Shown: positions 1-11,961 of the stretch, piece after piece
How the letters are laid out: each line of letters begins with the position of its first letter
Numbering within the stretch: position 1 is the first letter of the stretch
Assembly (NCBI GenBank): GCA_013339895.1
Contig: JABACO010000019.1
Coordinates: 62,001 to 126,000, forward strand
Source: Ephydatia muelleri
Taxonomy: Eukaryota; Porifera; Demospongiae; Spongillida; Spongillidae
Direction of reading: 5' to 3'
DNA length: 64,000 nt
Program-made: the position numbers and the translations under genes
The notes under the pieces: model-generated
What the model was told of the DNA's origin: nothing
Seen by the model: only the letters and a program-made list of their open reading frames with translations
Database searches by the model: none

Positions 1-544
1 TACCATTCGTCAGGAAAATATTTGCTGTTAAAATCCACAGGATTGTACTCTTTATAACCTCTTTCAACACCGATTCCTTTGCCCGCAAAGAGAATTTTAA
101 AAACGTCAGTTGGCATGTCAAGAGTCAAACGATTTTTCCGAATCGTTCCAACGGGCGACGTTGAAAATAAACAGACTCGCACAGTCTAAGACAGTACGCA
201 TCAAAGGGCGTGGATTTGCAAATTCCCTGTATATGCGGAATGAATATGTCAATCTCCTCAATATGTAGCGTACCTTAACAGATCAGGGGTGACACTGTTT
301 TGACACACCCAAGACGCTTCTTCCTTGGGGTAATCCTGCCATAGCACTAGAAACTCGTGTTTTTTACCCTGCACGAAAATCTGGTTACAGCACGTAGATG
401 TCTACAGGATTTACCTTCTTTCGTGATGCCACAATTCTTTCCACCGGATAGTAATCAGACATATTGCAAGTGGCACGTTGCGTCATGTTAATATTTAATT
501 AATTACAATATGAGCGTGCAGTTGAGTGGTCTCGACTGGTTTTT
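1..544. other. Flank left of the first transposon, no gene seen
   Basis: No convincing reading frame or RNA gene was seen here. The stretch is AT-rich and ends in a run of T leading into the TTAA target site of the neighbouring transposon. Confidence 0.5.
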
Positions 545-548
545 TTAA

Positions 549-625
549 CACCGGTTCCACGAGAAACGAGCATTTTTTAGGGGGTGTTTTGTAGATCCGA
601 GTTTTTCGAAAAATAGTCGGAAACG
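549..625 (+). repeat. Left terminal inverted repeat of the TTAA transposon
   Basis: About 30 outer bases match the other end exactly. After a gap, the inner block AAAAATAGTCGGAAACG is shared again. The inner part differs by short insertions. Confidence 0.85.
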
Positions 626-1110
626 TGTTTTAAGTTAAAAATAGTGTATATTATTGTAATCCAATCATATTTATGATGTTTGGTGTAATTTTCAGCTTTG
701 TGTCTGCCTTGTATGTTTTACTACGTTCACGTAAAGTGAACCCGGTAAGTGCTTTTACCGATAACGGTACACTTTTTTTCTGTTGGATTTTTCATGCCAA
801 AAATCATGGAATAAACTAATTTGTGGACCAATTATGCTAATTTCATACTGAGAGAATGGCTCTCAAGGACTACACAAGAGAAAAGACGAGTTTTAGAAAA
901 GTGTCAGTATTTTATAACGGTCCGGGGAGGAGAGGCAATGAACTACGCATGCGCGTAAGTATTTTTTCTGTAATGCTATTCAATTCAATACATGTAGTAG
1001 CATCGCTCCGCGAGCGCGACGATCGAGCAAGAAAAACAACAATGAATACTAGGTTAACAGTGCACGTACAGTTATGCGCGAAGACAAAATACATGTATAT
1101 ACAAATGTAG

Positions 1111-4100
1111 CTATACAGTAATCTTGTGCTCTTGGATGCGTTTGATTAACTCAGGCTTGTTTCCAGATTTCTTCATGCCATAATGGCAGAGATATGCCTC
1201 TAGTTCAGGCTTCTTCCATAAAGAAAGGTCCTTTGCAATGTCGAGCTCCTCGAATGAAACTCTAGCTTTCTTCTGCTTGGTACCATGTAAACCTTCAGAT
1301 TGAGAACTAACACGCTTGCATCCACCAGTAGAAATGGACTCCTGTCTCATCTGGCCAATAGTTTGGTACACTGTACGAATTTTTCCTGACAAAGGAAGCT
1401 CACTTAATCTAATGGCCTTTTGCTTCTCCATCTCTTCAAGTCTGGAAAATACTCCATCAGCAGATATTTTTGCTGTACCTTGCTCTTTGCTCTCCCCAGC
1501 TTTCCAGCATTCATTGATGATGGTTTTCACTCTTGTTGTGAGCTCTGGTTGCATGTTCCTCTTTACGTAGGCCCATCCAGAATAAAAATTTGGCTCAAAC
1601 GTTGCAAATGTAACTGCATCACTTGCGCCAATGTGAGATGCTTTATTAATAGCACCAGAAATAGTGAAGTTCATTTGTGCCAGAAGTTTATCAGCATGCC
1701 TCATGGCAGTACTAAGTGCATCCTGGCATTGCTGCTCTCCACCACAGACATGCTTATCAAGCAATTTTTGGGACTTGTAGTGATAGAAACACTGCGAACA
1801 TTGAGGATAAACAGCTCTTATTTGTCTCATTGTCTCCTCGTATTCTTGTCTCTCTTCCATTCTCTGCAGCTCCTTGTTGCTACTACATGTTGCCCTCTTT
1901 GCGTACCGGTTCTTCACCACCCTCACCTTGGTGCTTGCGTCATCACTGTCACTATTCAGTAACACCGTTACTCCTGTGAAATTGATCCCATATTCACCCA
2001 TTGGGGTAATGAGTGAGAATGCATGGCAAGACGGCACATTTACACAAAGAGATGGTATTGACTGCCCAAGACAATTGTAAAAAAGAACTGTTTGCTGGTT
2101 TAAAACAGTTGTGGTATACTTAGCAGCATAGAACTGAGTGATCCCATTTATGGAAGGGCACGTAGCAGATCGATATGGTGCAGTGAAGTTTGGTTTTATC
2201 AGCAGCACAGTAGTGTTGGTGATAGACTTCTCCATCAAGGCCACTGCCAGCTGTTTTGGAGTAGATATCTTCCGCCCACCATCACCGTGCTTCAAGTATG
2301 CTTCAAGGTGTGTCTGTTGGTGAGAAAAGTGAGTGTCACATACATCTTTTCCACTCTGAGCTTCATTATGGTAGTATGCGACTAGTTTGAAACCAGCAGC
2401 TGAACAGACGTGAGGGAGAAGTAGTTTTGTTTGCTTTCCAGCCAGATTTCTGGCATTGTCGCTTTGGATTATCAACTTTTTCACATGAGGAAACTGACAC
2501 CTCAAAGCATGCAGTGCAGCCTCGAAGCATGAGAGAACAATATTGCTATCACATTTCTGCTCTCCTTGCACAATACAATCAAAGAAGTGCAGAATTTGTT
2601 GGTCATTTTCTTGTTCAACATCAGCCCCCATGTCATGCTGACTGCCCTGCTCACTTCCCAACTGTTGCTCATCCCTTACCTCATCCTCACTTCCCTCACC
2701 ACATACATCACTCTCATTTCTCTTACCCCCTACCTCATCCTCACTTCCTTTACCTCTCACCAGATCCTTACTTCCCTCACCTCCCAACCCTTGCTCAGAT
2801 ATTACCTCATGCTCGCTTCTTTCACCCCACTCATACCTTTGTCCTTCATCCCAATCAAACTGAATTCCCTCCTCATCCTCCATTTGATGCCTATCTCCTT
2901 CAAGCTGAATAAACTCATCCAACTTCTGTTCACTTTCCTCCTCCCACATACATTCATGTCCTTCACTCCACTCATGCTCATCTTCTTCACAATTTGCCGC
3001 CTCATCCTCACTCAGAGCACAACCATCACCTTCATCGACATTAGCATCCTGTTCTATGTTCTGCACAGCCTCCAACTGATTCATCAAACGTGTTTCTTCT
3101 GAACTAAAATCTATCTCCACATAGTTTTTATCAGTACTTGCAGGTGGACTGCTTGTCACGTCCTCTTGTGCAGTGGCAGACTTTATGAAAACACCAGCTC
3201 CCCACCACAACATTCCTTTTTTACCATAATAGGAGTCGCCTCCTTCTCGAAACCCCTTTGCTAGAAACTTCTGTTTGAAGTCATACACTATGTAGGCGGT
3301 ATTCGAGTCCATCTCAGCAATGGCAAGTTTCATTTTGTAGGCCTGTTGAGCAGCTTGCATTACGTGAGCCATATACCTGTATGAATGACGCTCGCATTGG
3401 TGTATGGCAAGAAGTAAATCTGCTATTTCAGGCAGCCTGGTAGGGTTTACATCAAGTTTGGTCACAGCCACATGCCTCAACCTATCAAAGAATAGGAAAG
3501 GACTTCGGCAGGCACTGCACTCAAGACGACCACCAGCTTTTGGGTTTTTGTTGGGCTTCCTGTTTGGTACCAGGTCCAATGCAAACACAGGAGAGTGTGT
3601 TGTAGCACTGTTGCTCTGGTCCACCACAGATCCATTGGCCTGAGCACAACAGTTGAGCTGGCTTCTAACCATGGTAACTATAGCCTCCTGTATTGCTGGT
3701 TGGTCAAGATCTTCGGGCTGTGACACCAACTCTTCCAGCTCTTGATATGCTTTGAATTGCAAAGCTTCATGTTCTTGAGACTGATGTTCCATGTTGTCAT
3801 GTATCTCTGATGACTTCACCCCTTCTCTTGCATGCAAGGCATAGCCGTAGCTAAGAAAGGTATAGACATCTTTACGGAGGCCACAGAGCTCATTTCGCAA
3901 CGTCTGGTCTATATCTGATGGTGGTGCAAGTGCGTCGATCACTTTATCTACAATGATAAAGTTATCAATGTGAAAATTTACTTTGATGTAATCCACCCCA
4001 GCACGTGCCTCTTGTTGTTTACCACCACCGGTGATATGTTTCACAATGGTGTAAAACAGCGATTTGCTTATGTGTGCCTTTCCAGGTAATGCATCATTTT

Positions 4101-5178
4101 GCTTGGAAACGTACTCATCATACATTGTGGCTATGTCTTTCTTCAAAACAAGAGACCTCATGGCAAATACATTCTCGAGCTTCCTCCACTTCTGGCTTTT
4201 GTTTGGAGCACGCTTTTTAGCCTCCCATGCTAACCTGCTGATGTTTTCCTCACAATAGATGAATTCAACAGCGCATTCTATGACATCCTTAGGAACCCGA
4301 GAGTGTGTTTTGCAGAATTGTTGAATCTTAATGCCATGATCTAAGTATGCCTTGTCAATCTTAGCCTGGAACATCAACCTAGCTGCATAGTGTTTGCTGA
4401 GAGACAAAAGAGATGCCACATATGATATCGGAACATCCACCAAGGTCACAAGAAGCATCCTGGAATTGTACGATGTAAGCAGTTTCTCTCCGTATAGCAT
4501 GTCCCTGATGGTGGTTACAACTTGAGTGTTCACATGGGTATCAGCTGTATCAATGTGAGTGGATTCATGAGCAGGAGTAGCAAGAGATCGGAGGTTGAAT
4601 ACCTTTTTTGAGCCCTCATTGAGTCTCAAGTTAGGTAGAAGAACATGTGCCCACGCCTTGATTCCCTTCCAAAATACATTCTGTAGTCGGGTCATACTGG
4701 CGTGGTCGATCTCCTTGTCACTCGCGCATTCTGCATGCCGCCTAATTTCGATGCTAGGCAGCGTTCGTACACAACTCTCGTACTCATCGCAACCCATTAG
4801 CTTTAATACCTGACGAATGCGTTCTTGCGATGACGCATCGTTGCTGGATTTCTCATTACGCGCCGTATCAAGATCAGAATCCGGCTCAGCAGCAGAATGT
4901 AACGTGCATGTAGCAAGGCGCTTGGGATTTAATCGCTGAGCCTGAGGCGTTTCCTGCACTGCGCTAACCTTCTTCGGGCGACCACGTGTACGGGGTTGGC
5001 ATGTACAACACTTCGTGCAATTAGTCCCAGCATCGCACTTGTCACACACGGGTTTCTTATGTGTACTTGAACAAGCGAGCGACATTTGTTTACATGTAGT
5101 AACAATGACGTATTCGTAATCACGGTCTGGGAACCAGTGAAGGAAGTTTTTCGGCGGTTTTGTGAGCAAACAGAACAT
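1111..5178 (-). CDS. Putative transposase with N-terminal Cys cluster and C-terminal SAP domain, 1355 aa
   Basis: This single uninterrupted frame fills the transposon and is probably its transposase (inference from position). Residues about 40-70 hold a Cys-rich cluster (CDKCDAGTNCTKCCTC) followed by an AT-hook-like RGRPKK. Around residues 620-1010 there are acidic positions in an RNase-H-like order: VYDFKQKF, then QSDNARN, then a conserved block HNEAQSGKDVCDTHFSHQ. Residues about 720-880 are a low-complexity acidic repeat rich in GEGSEDEV-type units, which interrupts the presumed core. The last about 38 residues form a SAP motif (WKKPELEAYL...SGNKPELIKRI), a DNA-binding fold. I do not recognise the family with certainty. 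The KDZ and Kolobok groups are possible relatives. The start is the first ATG of the frame. Confidence 0.75.
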   Translation of the reverse strand: MFCLLTKPPKNFLHWFPDRDYEYVIVTTCKQMSLACSSTHKKPVCDKCDAGTNCTKCCTCQPRTRGRPKKVSAVQETPQAQRLNPKRLATCTLHSAAEPDSDLDTARNEKSSNDASSQERIRQVLKLMGCDEYESCVRTLPSIEIRRHAECASDKEIDHASMTRLQNVFWKGIKAWAHVLLPNLRLNEGSKKVFNLRSLATPAHESTHIDTADTHVNTQVVTTIRDMLYGEKLLTSYNSRMLLVTLVDVPISYVASLLSLSKHYAARLMFQAKIDKAYLDHGIKIQQFCKTHSRVPKDVIECAVEFIYCEENISRLAWEAKKRAPNKSQKWRKLENVFAMRSLVLKKDIATMYDEYVSKQNDALPGKAHISKSLFYTIVKHITGGGKQQEARAGVDYIKVNFHIDNFIIVDKVIDALAPPSDIDQTLRNELCGLRKDVYTFLSYGYALHAREGVKSSEIHDNMEHQSQEHEALQFKAYQELEELVSQPEDLDQPAIQEAIVTMVRSQLNCCAQANGSVVDQSNSATTHSPVFALDLVPNRKPNKNPKAGGRLECSACRSPFLFFDRLRHVAVTKLDVNPTRLPEIADLLLAIHQCERHSYRYMAHVMQAAQQAYKMKLAIAEMDSNTAYIVYDFKQKFLAKGFREGGDSYYGKKGMLWWGAGVFIKSATAQEDVTSSPPASTDKNYVEIDFSSEETRLMNQLEAVQNIEQDANVDEGDGCALSEDEAANCEEDEHEWSEGHECMWEEESEQKLDEFIQLEGDRHQMEDEEGIQFDWDEGQRYEWGERSEHEVISEQGLGGEGSKDLVRGKGSEDEVGGKRNESDVCGEGSEDEVRDEQQLGSEQGSQHDMGADVEQENDQQILHFFDCIVQGEQKCDSNIVLSCFEAALHALRCQFPHVKKLIIQSDNARNLAGKQTKLLLPHVCSAAGFKLVAYYHNEAQSGKDVCDTHFSHQQTHLEAYLKHGDGGRKISTPKQLAVALMEKSITNTTVLLIKPNFTAPYRSATCPSINGITQFYAAKYTTTVLNQQTVLFYNCLGQSIPSLCVNVPSCHAFSLITPMGEYGINFTGVTVLLNSDSDDASTKVRVVKNRYAKRATCSSNKELQRMEERQEYEETMRQIRAVYPQCSQCFYHYKSQKLLDKHVCGGEQQCQDALSTAMRHADKLLAQMNFTISGAINKASHIGASDAVTFATFEPNFYSGWAYVKRNMQPELTTRVKTIINECWKAGESKEQGTAKISADGVFSRLEEMEKQKAIRLSELPLSGKIRTVYQTIGQMRQESISTGGCKRVSSQSEGLHGTKQKKARVSFEELDIAKDLSLWKKPELEAYLCHYGMKKSGNKPELIKRIQEHKITV

Positions 5179-5425
5179 ACTCTGAACGTAAGAAAGCTAT
5201 AATATACAAATAAGTTCGATTGTTATGAAACGGCATGATCAGATCATTACAAAATAGCCTCAAAAAAAAGTGTATTTTTCGTATCGCGACAAATGAAAAA
5301 TAATGAACCGCGTGTCTTTAAACGCATGCAGGTAAGTTTGAAAGTTAGACAAGAAGTTAAAAACATCGCCAGCATACTCAGCGAGGGTTGAAATACCATA
5401 TTATGTTATTAAACTGGAAAATACC

Positions 5426-5491
5426 CGTTTCCGACTATTTTTCAAAAAATGGTGTTCTACAAAAAAATGCTCGTTTCTCGTGGAACCGGTG
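5426..5491 (-). repeat. Right terminal inverted repeat of the TTAA transposon
   Basis: This is the reverse complement of the left end, ending CCGGTG directly before TTAA. Confidence 0.85.
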
Positions 5492-5495
5492 TTAA

Positions 5496-6627
5496 GCATC
5501 AATAAAAAAAATTGAAAAAGTGGTGCACACGGGTACAGAAAATATAGCCTCGCTCGTGTTGATCAGCCAAGATAAACTTGACACAGCGGTTGCATGGCCA
5601 ATCCATCAGCTGCTCAGCGGCGTAAATTCAGTGTTCGCCCCATAATATTCATGGGCGAACACTGAGGGGGTAACACGCACAGAACCACTATCAGCTAGTA
5701 TAGTACACGAAGCGTGTTGGCGTCGGTAATTTACAAAGTCTTATTTACAGCCCAACTACCTAGTAAAGCCATTCGATCGATTATAATATTGTAGCTCATG
5801 TTTTGTATCCCATAGGCAAGCCCCAGAATTTGGCTAGTTGGGCGTAGTCCGACATCGCGTATTTGGCGGGGCAAACCGTTTGCTATTTAGACTGAAGCTA
5901 TTAACAGTGCTCTAGATCCGAAGATATACTTATGGTTCCATCTGACGGACAGCCCGCCTCTCACGTGATCAATTGCATGAAGTTATTAATAATTATAGGT
6001 AGATTGACCTATAACTAGCTTACTTAACTAAACCATAGCGTACAAGATCCGGGGCGGAGCCCGAGTCCATATATGGCATGCCGCCATTTTTAATGGCAAT
6101 CATTGAATTAGGAACACCAGTGACCTTAATGGCTTTCCAATCACCAGGAACCAAAGCATTTAATAGTAAAAATGCTCCCATACCATGATAAAACACTCCA
6201 ATGGATATTGAACCAGGAACCTGGGGAATTAGTGTTTTTCTAATCACAGACAAGACTTATAAATAGTGGAATATTATAATTAGGTCATAAAAAGTACATT
6301 TTGTGTACATGTCTATGGGAACCACTATTTTGACTCTTGGAACCAAAACTTTCAATACAAACCCCACATTTTTAATGCTGGATGTATTTCAGCTAATAGA
6401 GCTGAACATATTTCCAGGGGAATTAAGGTTTATTGTATTTAGTTACTTAGTAATATTCAAGTTTAGTAATTTTTAATACAAAATCAATTCAAGTACACTT
6501 GAATATTATTGGTAAACAAAAAGAGAGAAAATTTAAAAAAAAATACTTTTCAAACATCTCTAATAGAATGAACTCCAAAACATTCAGAATATGCAAACTT
6601 GTAATTTTGATAAATTCGGGTGACCGC
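5496..6627. other. Intergenic, one short unsupported frame
   Basis: A minus-strand frame of 77 codons at 6020-6253 is open, but I recognise no family in it. The rest is AT-rich DNA with no clear feature besides the hairpin at 5629-5664. Confidence 0.4.
5629..5664. repeat. Perfect 12-bp hairpin
   Basis: CAGTGTTCGCCC and its exact reverse complement flank a 12-base AT-rich loop. It is not followed by a T run and no gene ends here, so it is not a terminator. Confidence 0.7.
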
Positions 6628-8610
6628 TCATTTCTCCATATGTTTATCGATGTATTGGAGAAAAGGGAGTTCTGACATCTGATGAGGATAAAGAAGCTTA
6701 GAAGCAAAATAGCAGTCTGTTGCCACAACACCAATGAGCGTGGCAAATAGTCGGTGAACCCAATTTTTTGTCAACCAATGCTGTTCTAGCTTCAGTACAC
6801 CTTGACGTAAATGATCATGCACATCAATCTTGTGAAAGTTGTCAAAAAAGGAGGCAACAATGTTGCAACGTGGTGTGTAGCGTATATATGGACGTGTTTT
6901 GACTCCAGACGTTGAGGAGACAACAACTTGCTGACGTGTGCGCTGTGCAGGAGATGCTGGAAGTGTTGTTCCACATGTTGATACCAGATCTTTTCTTTTC
7001 CCATCTAACCAGCTAACTGCAAATACCTTGTTGCACTGCACTGTAGCACTAAGAGCAATATGGGCACCACGTTCTTCAAAATGGTGGGTTTGCATGAACT
7101 GTTTGGGGTACATTTTACTGGCAGTCTTGACTATACCCACAAAGTATGTTCCATTCTGCTTCAGAGCGACTGCTGTTGCTACAGAACTAAACGCACTATC
7201 ACCAACCACAATGTGTGCTTTTCCATGCCAAGAGGACGTCATTCTAAGAGTAACTGCAGTGCCTGAGCCATACTGGTCTTCATATTTCTTTTGTGATTGG
7301 CGCAGTGCACCTTCACATATTTCCAACTGCATCATAATTGAGCTCATACAGTCACAGACAGCTTTCAGTTCAACTCCAATACCCTTTGGCTTCCTTTCGA
7401 TTTTTGTCCTATGAGGGACTCCATTCATTGCATAGTCAGCATCAAGTCCAAGCCAAGGGCTCATGATTTCATCAATCAAAAGGTACGTTCCAGGATTAAC
7501 ATACTTCACACGAGTAGCATTAAAGCCATCAATAAAGCACTGCACTGGTAGCCATGGATTTTCTAACAGCTGCTCATCACTGAAGGTACCAAATTGCAAG
7601 CATGATTGGATTTCATCATAACGATTTCTTGACATTCCATAACGTATGCCAAACACTGCTGGAAGACAACAACTTTGTGAATAAAATTCACTCCGCCATA
7701 AATCACGACCTTGCCGCTCAAAGAGTGTGCGTGCAAGGGTAATCCCAAACCACTTCTCCAACTCATTCTCAGTAGTACCCTGGTATTTTTTTTTCTGCAG
7801 CCGTTCAGATGTACTTTTGATGCAGCTATCCATGATGCAGTATGGGAAGAACAGAGACCACATTGAATAGATATTATCAACATCTGGGACTATGCCCATT
7901 GGGAAATTGATGACAGTGTGCTTTGGTTGTGCAGTGCACTCATCCATTGAGATGGATTCTACATGTGTCCATGTTAGTCCATGTGGTTTCAGTGAAGGAT
8001 CTTCACACACCAATGGTGTTTCAGATGCAGGATGCCCAAGCAGTCCAGGTATGCTATTATCAGGTATATCCCCAAAAGCTGGGTGATTTGACTCTTCGAC
8101 ATCACTATCTTCATCATCAACCTGTTCTTCTGCATTACTAGACACTGCTTGATTCTCAGTTGGCTCCCTCTGTTGCTGTATTTCTTGATTAGGATTAGCT
8201 ATAGTTGAAAATACTGGGACTGCTCCCATAGCTATTGCCGCTTGTAATCCACTGTCACCCCCACCTTTGCAACAACGAACAGGGATTTATCAAAGGGCGC
8301 GCTTTAATTAAAATGCAAACACACCTGCTGCGACAAACGCTTGTCGAACTTGTTGTGGCGATGGTGATACAAAAGCGGGGTCAAGCATGATGGCTCTTGC
8401 TGTCACGAGTTGTGGCTGAGACTCCTGTCAAGAAAAGAAAGTTACTAGTACGCGCGCGCGAGCAATAAAATTACTTACCTCATCAAAGCGCACTAAAAAC
8501 TGAGTCTTTGTCCCTTCAGTTACAACTTCAATAATAACTCCTTTTTTGTTTAGATACCTTTTCACACATCCGATGACGTGAGCGTTGACTTTAGTTTTAG
8601 ACGATGGCAT
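6628..8610 (-). CDS. piggyBac-type transposase, three exons
   Basis: This is a DDE_Tnp_1_7 family transposase. Exon 1 runs from 8610 down to about 8479 and starts MPSSKTKVNAHVIGC, ending at a good GTAAGT donor. Exon 2 lies at about 8427-8327. Exon 3 runs from about 8265 to 6628. The phases join without a shift, giving about 620 residues. The DDD catalytic triad of piggyBac is recognisable: the first Asp in LLIDEIMSPW, the second in VVGDSAFSS, the third in KIDVHDHLRQG. The protein ends soon after the core (FLQYIDKHMEK) and lacks the usual C-terminal Cys-rich zinc domain, as many domesticated piggyBac-derived (PGBD) proteins do. I could not find convincing CCC...TTAA ends, so it may be domesticated or an immobile relic with an intact frame. 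The short first exons are inferred from splice signals. Confidence 0.85.
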
Positions 8611-9006
8611 GGTCGTTAACAGTTCGATGCGGGTACGATACCTATAGGCGAAAGCGAGCTATATGGTAACAAAAGCAAAAGAAGCGATTTCGACTTTTTT
8701 TAAAGTCTGGAATTCTAATAACTTACAGCTTAGCGCCTTTTCGTGCACGTGAACTATGCGACCTTTCACGGTCTGGTTAAAAATAGTTATAAATTATCTA
8801 GCCCTGATTATTTCCACCCAAGGTTTAAAGTGCTTTAAATACATGGTATTGTTTTTAGAACAATGGAATACTCCACCCTGGCAAAGCAGCATCAATTTTA
8901 AGTTGCGTCCCCCATGGGGCACACTTGTGCCCCCCGGGGGACATCCAGGACAATAGACATTAAAATTAAAAACTGATATTGTCCATATAATTTTTGTTAG
9001 GACAAG
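8611..9006. other. Upstream region of the piggyBac gene
   Basis: This should contain the promoter of the minus-strand transposase gene. I see a self-complementary stretch near 8908-8945 (CCCCATGGGG, CCCCCCGGGGG), but no defined element. Confidence 0.35.
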
Positions 9007-9360
9007 CAATCACAAATTTTATGGATGCCTTGGCTTCAGAAAGTCATTTCCCAAAGCCACTGTCCCAGTAAAAATGCATCTTCTTGAAGACCACAAATGA
9101 AGGAACACCTCATCTCCATTGCACCAGAAAATGTCGCAGCAATACACTGAACATACAATACAAGACTGATACACACACACACACGCACACACACACAAAC
9201 ACACACACACAAATCATACACACTTGCACATACAGTATACACAGAGAACTTCCACACTTAACACTTTCACACACCATTTCACACACACACACACACACAC
9301 ACACTCTATCACACACACACCTACAGGCACATACCACACTTTCACACACACACACACGCA

Positions 9361-9398
<38 letters not shown>

Positions 9399-9554
9399 AA
9401 TCACTTCTCAAGGACGTACTCTTGCATGGGTACTATACTGCAATGGGATCTACCCTGTACAAGTACATGTCATAATAGTGACACATGTAGGTGCCTAAAC
9501 ATGCATGTACTATATAAAATATAGATCACATTCATTTCATGACAGTGCCTATTG

Positions 9555-9597
<43 letters not shown>

Positions 9598-10340
9598 AGT
9601 GAGTGAGAGAGAGAGGTGCCATGCATTAAGTACCCACAAGAGCATCCCTGCAAGTGTACATGTAGGTCATGATTGAAACTAACATCAAAGTACCCAAAAG
9701 ACTTCTCTCTAGTGAAATTTCAACTTTCAATGTAGTCATTAGACCTTGGTGTAATGTAAAAAAGGAATTGAACACACAATAAACACACACACACTCACAC
9801 ACTTACAGGTACATACCACATTTACACACATAAATACACACACACACATACACATATACACACCAATAGGCACTGTCATGAAATGAATATGATCTAGACT
9901 TTATACAGTACATGTATGTTTAGGCACCTACATGGTCACTAAACCGTGACACATGTAGGTGCCTAAACATACATGCACTACATCACATTCATTGCATGAC
10001 AGTGCCTATTGCTGTGTATGTGTATGTGTGAGGTGCCATGCATTAAAGTACGACAAGACCTTCCCTGCAAGTGTAGGTCATGATTGATAGTGAAAACTAA
10101 CATCAAAGTAGCCACAAGACCTCCCTCTTCACCTACTAACATTTGTAGACCTTGATGTTTTATTCATGAGTGTAATAAAGGAATTTAACACACAAGACAC
10201 ACACTCACACACACACTCACACACACTTATTTACACTTACATACACACACGCACACACATACACACACACCACACACACTTATTTACACTTACATACACA
10301 CACGCACACACATGCACACACACGCACACACATACACACA

Positions 10341-10399
<59 letters not shown>

Positions 10400-10589
10400 A
10401 TCACTTCTCAGAGAGGTACTCCTGCATGGGCACTACACTGTAATGTGATCTACCCTGTACAAGTACATGTCATAATACTGACATATGTAGGTACTTAAAC
10501 ATGCATGTACTATATAAAGTCTAGATCACATTCATTTCATGACAGTGCCTATTGGTGTGTATGTGTGTGTAAGTGTGGTATGTACCTGT

Positions 10590-10640
<51 letters not shown>

Positions 10641-11157
10641 CAATTAGTTTTTTATATTCATGAATAAAACACTAAGGTCTAATGACTACATTGGAAGTTG
10701 AAATTGCATGCACTAGAGGGAAGTCTTGTGGGTACTTTAGAGTGTGTGTGTCTGTGAAATGGTGTGTGAGAGTGTTAAGTGTGGAAATTCTCTGTGTTAC
10801 TGTATATGTAAATGTGTATGGTTTGTGTGTGTGGGTGTGTGTGTGCATGTGTGTGAGTCTTGTATTGTATGTTCATTGGCATTTTGTGTATTGCTTCGAC
10901 ATTTTCTGGTGCAATGGATCTGATGAGGTGTTCCTTCATTATGCACTGGTAATGCTGCAACTTCTCGTGTATCGATGCATGTGTCCTGTGCAGAGCATTG
11001 AATTTGGCATGTATGGGTTCATCTCCTTGTTCTCCAAGGAGACCAAATCCTACATGCCACTTCTGTACCCAAGCAACAGTGTGGTCTTAAAGAAGATGCA
11101 TTTTTACTGGGACAGTGGCTTTGGGAAATGATATTCTGAAGGCATCATAAAATTTGT
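9007..11157. repeat. Foldback repeat with microsatellite-filled arms
   Basis: Bases about 9010-9170 and 10850-11157 are inverted copies of each other, sharing TCATTTCCCAAAGCCACTG and the flanking 100-150 bases. The right arm holds about 120 extra bases. Between them are several (CA)n or (TG)n runs (for example 9171-9400, 9558-9594, 10190-10395, 10590-10640). There is also a roughly 150-bp module around TACCCTGTACAAGTACATGT, present at 9402-9550 and 10402-10553, and partly inverted near 9863-10013. Open frames here are artefacts of dinucleotide repeats. The right edge falls exactly where the PB1 pseudogene begins. Confidence 0.7.
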
Positions 11158-11961
11158 AACGCAAGTTTCGAGTGGAATCTGACGTCACTTTTGATGCTCT
11201 GAAAAAGCAGATAGCCGGCCTGTTCCCGAGCCTAGGCAATAGAGTAGAGTTCAACGTGCAATACCGAGATGCTGTCGGAGACGTCATTTCGATACGGTAT
11301 CCACCGATGAGGAAGTGCGAACCGCCTTGAGCCACCTGTCTGCCAACGAGACTTGGCTGCTGCAAGCGGTTCCAGTTCCAAGACGTGCGCAGCGGGCATC
11401 GGGTCGCGGAGCTCCGACTAAAGCCGCCATGCAGCAGGGAGGTGGCCCCATTTGGAGGGTTTACTGGAGGTCTTCTCGGGCGCATTCTGGACGATATGAA
11501 CCCGTTCTGGACGCCTGCAACATCCTTAGTGGGATGGAGCGACCTTTGGAACGGCTGACGAGCTTGAAAAGAAGTGGAGGCGCCAGACGGAGCAGCTGCG
11601 CAAGATGCAAGAAGACCACATGAAGCAGTTTGAGGAGCAGAGGAAGAAGGCGGAATTAAGCCGACCTTCAAAAGACCTTGAAGGAAAGACAGAGCGGCGG
11701 TAAGGGAGGTGAAGTGACAAAGAGTGGAGAACCAAAGTGGCACGTCCAGACCTTTGGTTCGTCGGAGCCTCAGATGATGGAGAGTCCCCACGGTTCTAGG
11801 ACAGTGATTGGACCAGTCGGCTACCACATGTACTGGGGCTATTCAGATCCAACCGAGGAGCCAAAGCCAGAAGGAGAGCAGCCCACACAGCAGCAAGGGG
11901 AGCAGAAGAGAGAGGAGACCAAGCCAGCGGAGGCGTCTCACACCCAGCCCACCAGTAATTG
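11158..11961 (+). pseudogene. PB1-domain gene copy, truncated and frameshifted
   Basis: This is homologous to the intact PB1 genes at 19347-20174 and 30637-31464. The first about 13 codons, including the ATG, are missing, and homology starts at the foldback repeat boundary. A 5-base insertion in the ISISTDEE region (near 11295) shifts the frame, and further small indels follow near 11430, 11545 and 11655. Homology continues past the stop into the 3-prime flank to about 12110, so this is a genomic copy and not a processed retrocopy. Confidence 0.85.

Larger units (their letters stand above)
549..5491 (-). mobile_element. Intact DNA transposon with TTAA target duplication and SAP-domain ORF
   Basis: The element is bounded by inverted termini that begin CACCGGTTCCACGAGAAACG. 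TTAA is duplicated immediately outside, at 545-548 and 5492-5495. It is 4,943 bp long and carries one long minus-strand frame. TTAA duplications are known for the piggyBac and Kolobok superfamilies, but the encoded protein has no piggyBac-like DDD pattern that I can recognise, so the superfamily is left open. A degraded relative lies at 22512-27158. The intact frame and matching termini suggest recent activity. Confidence 0.88.

Noticed and set aside
5629..5664. Hairpin as a transcription terminator
   Set aside because: No T run and no gene end next to it. Such terminators are also not expected in an animal genome.
6020..6253. 77-codon minus-strand frame as a small gene
   Set aside because: No recognised motif, no splice partner and no conserved copy in the window.
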